From Bacteroidota bacterium (GTDB lineage: Bacteria > Bacteroidota > Rhodothermia > Rhodothermales > UBA10348): DNA of 18,698 nucleotides. Made by a program: the position numbers and the translations under genes. Position 1 is the stretch's first letter. Every line of letters starts with the position of its first letter. Shown here in pieces: positions 13,218 to 18,698 of this stretch. The stretch lies in contig JAQCDI010000011.1 in NCBI GenBank assembly GCA_027620595.1, positions 1-18,698 on the forward strand, written 5' to 3'. The notes beneath the pieces were generated by a model. The model was not told the origin of the DNA. It searched no databases and was given only the letters and a program-made list of their open reading frames with translations.

Positions 13218-14306
13218 TCAGCGCGCCACCACGAATGCCCGCTGGAGTACCCCGGTCGCAGTAGCGACCCGGAGGGCGTACCAGCCCGACGCCAGTCCAG
13301 CAACGTCCACCGTCAGCGTGGATTCGCCGCCGGTGTGGACGTCCCGACCGCTCCTCACCACGCGTCCAATCACATCCACGAGTTGCCAGTCCATATTTGA
13401 CGGGCGAACCCCGGATATGGGCGCATGGAGCTCCTGGCGCGCTGGCAGCGGCCACAGGGCGCCCAACGCGAGTCCATCGGGGAGCACATCCCGCTCCGTG
13501 GCCGTGCCTTCCAGCAGGACGGTAGCCGTGTTCACGGAACGCCGGATGTTCAGACCGTCCGAGGCTACCACGGCAAAACGCAGCGCGCCGGTCAGGTCCA
13601 CGCCGGTGGTGTCCAGATCGAATGTGTACTGGGTGTCTGTCAGCGGCTCCGAGACGTGGACGATCTGTCCCGACGGGTCCTTGACCGCCACCCGGTAGGT
13701 CAGCCCCGGTCATGGTCAGCGTGCCGGACGTGGTCTGAGCATCTCCATAGATCCCGTAGGAGAAGTTCGAGACACCGGCTGCGGGTGCATCCTTCGTGTC
13801 GTCAATATTGTGGATGAGGTTGTTCTGGATCACCCAGCGGTCCCATCCTCCGGTCATGATGCGGATACCCGTCCATGTGTCGGTCGAGCCGGATGTGTCG
13901 ATCTCGAAGCCTTCGATCGTTACGTTGTGCGCCTGGATTCCGAAGATGTACTCGTGACCTGCGCCCGTGAATTCCGCTTCTGCAGCACGAGCTCCATCGG
14001 TCACGCCATCCGCATGGATGGCGTTGTTCGGACCACGCAAGGTCAGGTAGTCCTTGTTGACAAGGATTGTGCCTTCCGTGTACGTACCGGCAACCACAAC
14101 AATGGTGTCTCCCGGATCGGCCTGCAGGATCGCATGTGCTATCGTCGCACACGGATTGAGGTTGTCCAGACATCGTTGTCATCAATGGGCAAACCGACAG
14201 GAAAGTCGTTGCTTCCGGCAGCGGAAACGTAACGCGTTGCGGCTTGGCTGGTCCCTGCTGCAATGAGGGTCAACAGGAATGCCAGTACAGTAAATTTGGT
14301 TTTCAT
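13218..14306 (-). pseudogene. Frameshifted secreted beta-helix protein with T9SS C-terminal sorting domain
   Basis: Three frames on one strand together encode one recognisable secreted protein. Part 1 (ATG at 14304-14306): signal peptide MKTKFTVLAFLLTLIAAGTS, cleavage near SQA, then ATRYVSAAGSND. Part 2, after an apparent one-base loss near 14173-14176: CLDNLNPCATIAHAILQADP, then GDTIVVVAGTYTEGT and repeats typical of pectate-lyase-like parallel beta-helices (VTIEGFEIDTSG, WVIQNNLIHNI). Part 3, after an extra base in the CCCC run at 13704-13707: LTYRVAVKDPSGQIVHV, an Fn3-like region, and a type A T9SS tail (LVDVIGRVVRSG, DVAGLASGWYALRV). The beta-helix is short and joins abruptly to the Fn3-like part, so an internal deletion is possible. 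It is either a decaying gene or an intact gene with sequencing errors. It converges on the REC-HPt gene with a 4-nt gap. Confidence 0.75.
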
Positions 14307-14565
14307 GCGGATATCGCTAAGGGGATCGCGATCGACTATGGTCAGGGTGTGTTTCGAGTACCCTGGTGAGGGCCCCCCGAAAGGGAATCCCGCACGGATA
14401 GTACTCTGCCTCTCCGTGGGTAACGAACAAAAATCAACTTTTTGCGACGGACCTATAAAAAAAGGTTTGTACACCCCGAAAACAAGCGAATTATGCTTCT
14501 AATGAACGAATTAAAAATCGATTTCTTCCCCTGATGCACGAATTCAAATCAGCCAAGTCCGCTCG
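14307..14565. other. AT-rich intergenic region with repeated CGAATT
   Basis: About 260 nt between the end of the metal transporter operon and the start of the broken T9SS gene, both on the minus strand. It is far more AT-rich than its surroundings. CGAATT occurs three times (14487-14492, 14507-14512, 14539-14544), the first two one 20-nt step apart, and AAATCGATTT (14516-14525) is a perfect palindrome. It probably holds the promoter of the T9SS gene. No convincing intrinsic terminator for the transporter operon is visible. Confidence 0.4.
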
Positions 14566-15675
14566 TCAGATGTGGACCAGCGCGTGACGTGCCTGCGCGC
14601 GACCGCTTTCAGACAGGGTCATGAGACCACCATCTACGCGGAGGTATCCTGCCTTCCGCGCTGAACGGACGGCCATCTCTGCAAACCCGGGCTGCCACCC
14701 CAGATGATCCTGCAGGTGATCCACGCGGCATTCCCGCTCGGCCTCGGGCAGGCCCTCGTGATGGTAGAGATGGATGAGCAGCATGTCGCGGGCAAATCCG
14801 GAGCGTTGCCGTTGCCGCTGCCGGGCGCGGAAGAGTATTCCCCGCCCGGGCGCAAACACGAGAACGACCAGGAACCAGAGGCCGCTGACGGTAGCCATGG
14901 AACCTGCAATGGACACATCCAGGCCCCTGGCCATCCAGTATCCGCCCAGGGCGCAGATCACGGCGCCTGCCCCCGAGAGCAGCACCATTCGTTTCAGGTC
15001 ATCGGTCAGGAGGTACGCTGCCGACGGAGGCGCCACCATGAGGGCCACGACCAGGATTGAACCCACGGCGTCGAAGGCTCCCACAATGGTCACGCTCACA
15101 ACGGTCATGAAAACATATTGCAGGACAGCAGGCGCAAATCCGAGGCTTGCGGCCAGAGCGGCGTCGAACGTCGTAAGCTTGAGTTCCTTGAAGAAGACGG
15201 ACAGGAAGAGCACGTTCATCGCCAGGATGCCACCCATGACGAGCAGCGATCGGGGACCCAGATCCACACCTCCGAGGGTCAACCGGTCGAACGGCGCAAA
15301 CGCCAATTCCCCCAGCAGTACGGCATCCACATCCAGATGGACATCCCCCGCATAGCGCGCAATCAACAGGACGCCGACCGAGAACAGGGCCGGGAAGACG
15401 ATGCCGATGGCCGCATCCTCCTTCAACAATCCCGTCCGCCGGATCACTTCCACCAGGGCCACGGTCAGGACACCGGCTCCGGCAGCGCCGAAGATGAGCA
15501 GGGGCGAACTCAGGTCCCGGGTCAAAAAAAACGCTATCACGATGCCCGGCAGGATGGCGTGGCTGATGGCATCGCTGAGCATGGCCATCCGACGCAGCAC
15601 CAGGAACACGCCGGGCAGCGCGCACGAGAGGGCCACCACAACGGCAATCAATTGGATTTCCGTGGATGCGCTCAT
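14566..15675 (-). CDS. troD: Metal ABC transporter permease, TroD-like, with C-terminal winged-helix-like domain
   Basis: This is an inner-membrane permease of the ABC-3 family that forms the channel of a Mn/Zn/Fe importer. Of its 369 aa, residues 1-277 are the hydrophobic permease, with family motifs RRMAMLSDAISHAILPGI (29-46), DVDAVLLGELAFAPFDRL (115-132) and ALMVAPPSAAYLL (211-223). A basic linker (RARQRQRQR, 283-291) leads to an extra domain at about 295-365. That domain has a winged-helix pattern (DMLLIHLYHHEG, CRVDHLQDHLGW, AVRSARKAGYLRVDGGLMTL, SESGRAQARHAL), resembling DtxR/MntR- or MarR-type DNA-binding folds. Its start overlaps the previous permease stop by 4 nt (ATGA), so translation is coupled. 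It is the last gene of the operon. Metal specificity is not proven by sequence. The symbol follows the troABCD order. Confidence 0.88.
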   Translation of the reverse strand: MSASTEIQLIAVVVALSCALPGVFLVLRRMAMLSDAISHAILPGIVIAFFLTRDLSSPLLIFGAAGAGVLTVALVEVIRRTGLLKEDAAIGIVFPALFSVGVLLIARYAGDVHLDVDAVLLGELAFAPFDRLTLGGVDLGPRSLLVMGGILAMNVLFLSVFFKELKLTTFDAALAASLGFAPAVLQYVFMTVVSVTIVGAFDAVGSILVVALMVAPPSAAYLLTDDLKRMVLLSGAGAVICALGGYWMARGLDVSIAGSMATVSGLWFLVVLVFAPGRGILFRARQRQRQRSGFARDMLLIHLYHHEGLPEAERECRVDHLQDHLGWQPGFAEMAVRSARKAGYLRVDGGLMTLSESGRAQARHALVHI

Positions 15676-16793
15676 ACCCGTCCCCCCTTGCGTTCCTGGA
15701 GGACCGACCGGGCGCGCTGCTCTCCCTCGGGGGTCAGTGCCCAGTGACGGGCATCAATCTGACGGGCGAACCCCAGGGTACGGAGCAACTGCAGGGTCCT
15801 CCTCGAAGCGCCCGACATGGACGCCATGACATCGAGGACACGGTCCGAGTGCGGGTGCGAGGAATCGGCGTGCTGGGAAGCCAGCGCGTAAAGATCCACC
15901 AGTACGGCTTCGACGCGGAGTGCGCGTCCTGCCTTCCAGGCGCGGATCTCCCGGAATACCAGGCCCCGATGCGGGGCAAACAACAGGGATACCGTCACGA
16001 AAACGCTGACCAGGATCACGATGGCCGGACCCGTTGGTGTGTTTGGCTGCAAGCTCGAAACAACGGCACCACCCACGCCCGAAATCGCGCCGAGGACGGC
16101 CGCCAACATGATCATGACACCCAGCCGGTCGGTCCATTGACGGGCGGCCGCGGCAGGCGCGATGATCATGGCGCTCATGAGCACAACACCGACCGTCTGC
16201 AAGCCGATCACGATGGCGGCAACGAGCATGCCTGTCAACAAACGGTCAAGATAGCGGACCGGCATGCCGATGGTGTGGGCAAACTCCCGGTCGAAGGAAA
16301 CCAGCTTGAATTCCTTCCAGAACAGGAGGGTGAGCAGCAGGACGATGGTTCCGATGATCGAAATCACCCACAGATCCCGATCCACCAGCGCGGCCGCCTG
16401 TCCGAACAGATAGGAATCGAGGCCCGCCTGGTTGGCATCAGGTTGCCGCTGGATCCACGTCAAGAGGACGAGACCGAATCCAAAAAGCACCGAGAGCATC
16501 ATGCCCAGGGCGCTGTCGTACTTGATGCGGGAAGATTCCGAAAGCTTGTCCACGGACACGGCCCCCAGCCACCCTACAACAGCTGCCCCGGCCAGCAGGA
16601 CCACCGGGGACTTGCTGCCCGTCAGGAGGAAGGCCAGGGCAATCCCGGGAAGCGCCGCATGGGAAATGGCATCCCCGAGCAGACTCTGCCGACGCAGCAA
16701 TGCAAATCCTCCGAGCGCCCCCGCCGCCAGCCCGAGCAGGGCTGCTCCGAGGGCTACCGTACGCAGCGTATAGTCGTCCAGGAAACCCATCAT
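15672..16793 (-). CDS. troC: Metal ABC transporter permease, TroC-like, with C-terminal winged-helix-like domain
   Basis: The first permease of the importer, 373 aa. The ABC-3 membrane domain spans about 1-278, with RRQSLLGDAISHAALPGIAL (34-53), the EFKLVSFDREFAHTIGMPVR segment (161-180, cytoplasmic ATPase-contact region) and VLMSAMIIAPAAAARQW (204-220). After a basic stretch (REIRAWKAGR) comes a C-terminal region at about 294-366 (VEAVLVDLYALASQ, VLDVMASMSGASRRTLQLLR, TLGFARQIDARHWALTPEGE) with the helix-turn-helix-wing pattern of a winged helix, clearly related in layout to that of the next permease. The start ATG overlaps the ATPase stop by 4 nt, and the end overlaps the next start by 4 nt. 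Codon choice and base composition match the neighbours. Two different permeases point to a heterodimeric channel as in TroCD/MntCD. Confidence 0.88.
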   Translation of the reverse strand: MMGFLDDYTLRTVALGAALLGLAAGALGGFALLRRQSLLGDAISHAALPGIALAFLLTGSKSPVVLLAGAAVVGWLGAVSVDKLSESSRIKYDSALGMMLSVLFGFGLVLLTWIQRQPDANQAGLDSYLFGQAAALVDRDLWVISIIGTIVLLLTLLFWKEFKLVSFDREFAHTIGMPVRYLDRLLTGMLVAAIVIGLQTVGVVLMSAMIIAPAAAARQWTDRLGVMIMLAAVLGAISGVGGAVVSSLQPNTPTGPAIVILVSVFVTVSLLFAPHRGLVFREIRAWKAGRALRVEAVLVDLYALASQHADSSHPHSDRVLDVMASMSGASRRTLQLLRTLGFARQIDARHWALTPEGEQRARSVLQERKGGRV

Positions 16794-17557
16794 GCGTTCT
16801 TGCGGGCCAGGGCGGCCGACAAAAAGGCCACACGACCTCCATAGGTCTCCCGCAGGTTGTCCTCGGAAAAGACCTCGGACACAGGCCCCGCGGCAATCCG
16901 ACGCACGTTGAGCAGCATGACCTCGTCAAAGTATTCGGGAACCGTCTGCAGGTCGTGGTGGACCACAACAACAGTCTTGCCGCGGGCCCGAAGGTCCCGG
17001 AGCAGCTCCACGATGGCCCGCTCTGTCGTGGCGTCCACGCCCTGGAAGGGTTCGTCCATGAAATAGACCTCGGCATCCTGTACCAGGGCCCGAGCCAGGA
17101 ACACCCGTTGCTGCTGGCCGCCGGACAGCTGCGAAATCTGCCGGTCGGCAAAGCTTTCCATACCCACCTGGGCCAGCGCCTTGAGGGCCGCCTCCCGGTG
17201 ATTGGCTCCCGGTCGCCGGAACCATCCGATCCGGCCGTAGAGCCCCATGAGGACCACGTCGAGCACATTGGTGGGAAAATCCCAGTCCACACTGCCCCGC
17301 TGGGGCACGTATGCCACCCGGGAGCGGTCGGCCCTATAGGGTTGATCCAGGATGAGCACCGACCCTGCTGCAGGATCCACCAGGCCCAGCACTGCCTTGA
17401 TGAAGGTGGTCTTGCCGGCCCCGTTCGGCCCCACGATGGCCAGGAGCACGCCGGCGGGGACCTCAAGGTCCACGTCCCACAGGACCGGCTTGTCCCGGTA
17501 GGCAACCGTCAGATCCCGGACTTCGATGGCCAGGCTGGGGGCGTCAACATGCGGCAT
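16790..17557 (-). CDS. troB: Metal ABC transporter ATP-binding protein, TroB-like
   Basis: The cytoplasmic ATPase that powers the importer, 255 aa from the ATG at 17555-17557. All motifs are intact: Walker A GPNGAGKTT (43-51), Q-loop Q86 (YVPQRG), signature LSGGQQQR (144-151), Walker B VYFMDEPF (164-171), D-loop GVDATTE (173-179) and H-loop H201 (VVVHHDL). The QRGSVDWDFP segment after the Q-loop is typical of the Mn/Zn/Fe importer family. The frame runs further upstream to 18112, but that part is the shadow of the binding-protein gene; the chosen ATG is the one that places the nucleotide-binding fold correctly. It begins 23 nt after the binding-protein stop and overlaps the permease start by 4 nt. 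Confidence 0.95.
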   Translation of the reverse strand: MPHVDAPSLAIEVRDLTVAYRDKPVLWDVDLEVPAGVLLAIVGPNGAGKTTFIKAVLGLVDPAAGSVLILDQPYRADRSRVAYVPQRGSVDWDFPTNVLDVVLMGLYGRIGWFRRPGANHREAALKALAQVGMESFADRQISQLSGGQQQRVFLARALVQDAEVYFMDEPFQGVDATTERAIVELLRDLRARGKTVVVVHHDLQTVPEYFDEVMLLNVRRIAAGPVSEVFSEDNLRETYGGRVAFLSAALARKNA

Positions 17558-17580
17558 GGGATGCCTCGCGGGCAAAGGGG

Positions 17581-18534
17581 TCAGGAAGCAGGTGTCAGGC
17601 CGGCCACGATGGTTTCGACATTGGAGCGCAGCATACCCACATACGTGTCGGCTCCCGTTCCGGGTCCGCCAAGGGCATCGCCGTACAGGGTCCCGCCGAT
17701 CCGTACCTCGAATCCGCGGTCGCGGACGGCGGCCCGCACGGCTTCCATGCCGCGGGGCGATATGGAGGACTCCAGGAACAGGGACGGAATACGCCTTTCG
17801 GCGACGAAGGCCGCCAGATCCCGGACATCGGCCGTGCCGGCCTCCAGAACGGTACTGATGCCCTGCAGGCCGTGCACGTCCAGGCCAAAGGCTCGCCCGA
17901 AATAGCCGAAGGCATCGTGGGACGTGACCAGGACACGATAGTCCTCTGGAATGGCGTCCAGGCTGGTGCGCGCCCAAGCGGTCAGCATATCGAGATCGGC
18001 CTCGTAGGCTGCCGTTGCCGCAGCAAACCGTTCGGCCTGCTCGGGTGCATGCGCGGAAAGGACGGTACCGACGGCCTGGGCAGCCTTTTTCCAGAGTCCG
18101 GGATCGAACCACACATGCGGATCATGATTTCCGGTGAACTGGGCGGAGGAAAGCAGATCCTCGTCCGACAGACCGTCGGTCACGGCATGGACGGGCATGC
18201 CGCGGCCTTCCATCTGCTCGAAGATCTCAACCATCTTTCCCTCGAGATGCAGCCCGTTGTAGAACACCAGTTCGGCCTCAGTGATGGCCGAAACGTCCCC
18301 CTCGCTGGCCTGGTACAGATGGGGGTCCACGCCGGGACCCATCAGGCCTTCCACAACGACCAGGTCCCCTCCGATCTGACGAACCAGATCCGCAATCACA
18401 CTTGTAGTGGCCACTACGCGGATCGGGTGTTCGGGGCTTACCGGGTTGACACGATCCGATGACCGGGGCGCGCAGCCACCGAGCAGGATCACGAGGGCCA
18501 ACAGGAATGGAGACAACCAGCGGATGATGTTCAC
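17581..18534 (-). CDS. troA: Metal-binding lipoprotein of the ABC importer, TroA-like
   Basis: A cluster A-I solute-binding lipoprotein that captures Mn/Zn/Fe outside the inner membrane. With the GTG at 18532-18534 it has 317 aa and a textbook lipoprotein signal: short n-region, hydrophobic core, lipobox LGGC with C21. Likely metal ligands are H72 (GVDPHLY), H140 (DPHVWFD), H206 (TSHDAFGYF) and D286 (YGDAL), the His-His-His-Asp set of Treponema TroA. Other TroA hallmarks are YNGLHLEGKM, GLQGISTVLEAG, ESSISPRGMEAVR and TYVGMLRSNVETIVAGL. The frame continues to a GTG at 18624, which would add 30 residues encoded by 15-bp tandem repeats before the signal peptide. I prefer the shorter form because it starts right at the lipoprotein signal and leaves the operator-like repeat about 90 nt upstream. 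Metal choice cannot be fixed from sequence. Confidence 0.95.
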   Translation of the reverse strand: MNIIRWLSPFLLALVILLGGCAPRSSDRVNPVSPEHPIRVVATTSVIADLVRQIGGDLVVVEGLMGPGVDPHLYQASEGDVSAITEAELVFYNGLHLEGKMVEIFEQMEGRGMPVHAVTDGLSDEDLLSSAQFTGNHDPHVWFDPGLWKKAAQAVGTVLSAHAPEQAERFAAATAAYEADLDMLTAWARTSLDAIPEDYRVLVTSHDAFGYFGRAFGLDVHGLQGISTVLEAGTADVRDLAAFVAERRIPSLFLESSISPRGMEAVRAAVRDRGFEVRIGGTLYGDALGGPGTGADTYVGMLRSNVETIVAGLTPAS

Positions 18535-18561
18535 AGCGGAATACCGGTCAGATTCAGTCTT

Positions 18562-18621
18562 CAGGACAGTGGTCTTGGGAACCGTGGTCTTCAGGACAGT
18601 GATCACCAGGACAGTGATCTT
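18562..18621 (-). repeat. Four tandem 15-bp repeats upstream of or at the 5' end of troA
   Basis: Four adjacent 15-bp units on the plus strand: CAGGACAGTGGTCTT (18562), GGGAACCGTGGTCTT (18577), CAGGACAGTGATCAC (18592) and CAGGACAGTGATCTT (18607). A degraded fifth lies at 18547-18561. The period is a multiple of three, so the troA frame stays open through them (pattern K-T-T-V-L). They lie either in the 5' untranslated region or encode an N-terminal extension. Confidence 0.85.
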
Positions 18622-18625
18622 CACA

Positions 18626-18643
18626 TTTTAGCTGCGTCTAAAA
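18626..18643 (-). promoter_or_regulatory. DtxR/TroR/MntR-like operator with overlapping promoter element
   Basis: TTTTAG (18626-18631) and CTAAAA (18638-18643) form a perfect inverted repeat with a 6-bp spacer, close to the TTTAGG-N4-CCTAAA style of DtxR/MntR-family boxes. On the minus strand TAATTTTT (18640-18647) partly overlaps it and fits the Bacteroidota -7 pattern TAnnTTTG in seven of eight positions. The place upstream of a metal importer makes a metal-responsive operator likely. No regulator gene is present within the window. Confidence 0.55.
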
Positions 18644-18698
18644 ATTAGTTCCTTGGCTTTGATGATTCCTCCGGAAACGCATGCGGGCCGGCCGGGAA

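Noticed and set aside
15666..16844. 392-codon plus-strand frame opposite the permease genes
   Set aside because: Antisense shadow with the same polar composition; the minus strand carries clear permease motifs.
1..18698. CRISPR array, insertion sequence, toxin-antitoxin or phage defence system
   Set aside because: No spaced direct repeats, transposase, integrase or defence protein could be found in any frame.

Overview
The window is GC-rich chromosomal DNA, most likely from a member of the Bacteroidota/Rhodothermota, probably Rhodothermia-like. This rests on the sequence: a GLPGLI-family secreted protein beside a TonB-receptor N-terminus, a type IX secretion (T9SS) C-terminal sorting domain, a PheS motif 2 of the YRNEAIS...FHQVEG form, a ThrS active site reading NCPHH, and few strong Shine-Dalgarno sites. 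The species assignment is inference.

Layout. (1) 1-1231, minus strand: a GLPGLI-family protein followed by the N-terminus of a carboxypeptidase-regulatory-domain/TonB-type outer-membrane receptor, cut by the window edge. (2) 1232-1470: intergenic, with a tRNA-like 3' end. (3) 1471-9365, plus strand: a translation and division block, thrS-infC-rpmI-rplT, a strong terminator, pheS-pheT, a small coiled-coil protein and zapA. (4) 9366-9931: 566 nt without protein genes but rich in RNA structure. The part just after zapA is a candidate 6S RNA (ssrS), followed by a second folded segment and a probable terminator. (5) 9932-13213, plus strand: ccmF (cytochrome c haem lyase) and a REC-HPt signalling protein. 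(6) 13218-14306, minus strand: a secreted beta-helix/T9SS cargo gene broken by two apparent frameshifts. (7) 14566-18534, minus strand: a four-gene TroABCD/MntABCD-type metal-ion ABC importer in the order binding lipoprotein, ATPase, permease, permease. The last three genes are tightly packed, with 4-nt ATGA overlaps at both internal junctions.

How the genes work together. The aminoacyl-tRNA synthetases ThrRS and PheRS flank IF3, L35 and L20, a widely conserved translation cluster. The rpmI leader carries mutually exclusive hairpins, which would fit autogenous control by L20. The metal importer is preceded by a DtxR/TroR-like inverted repeat (TTTTAG-N6-CTAAAA), and both of its permeases carry C-terminal winged-helix-like domains.

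I saw no CRISPR array, insertion sequence, prophage or complete tRNA/rRNA gene. The observations most worth following are the permease-wHTH fusions with their operator and tandem 15-bp repeats, the candidate 6S RNA region, the rpmI leader, and the hairpin that hides a possible ribosome-binding site after pheT.
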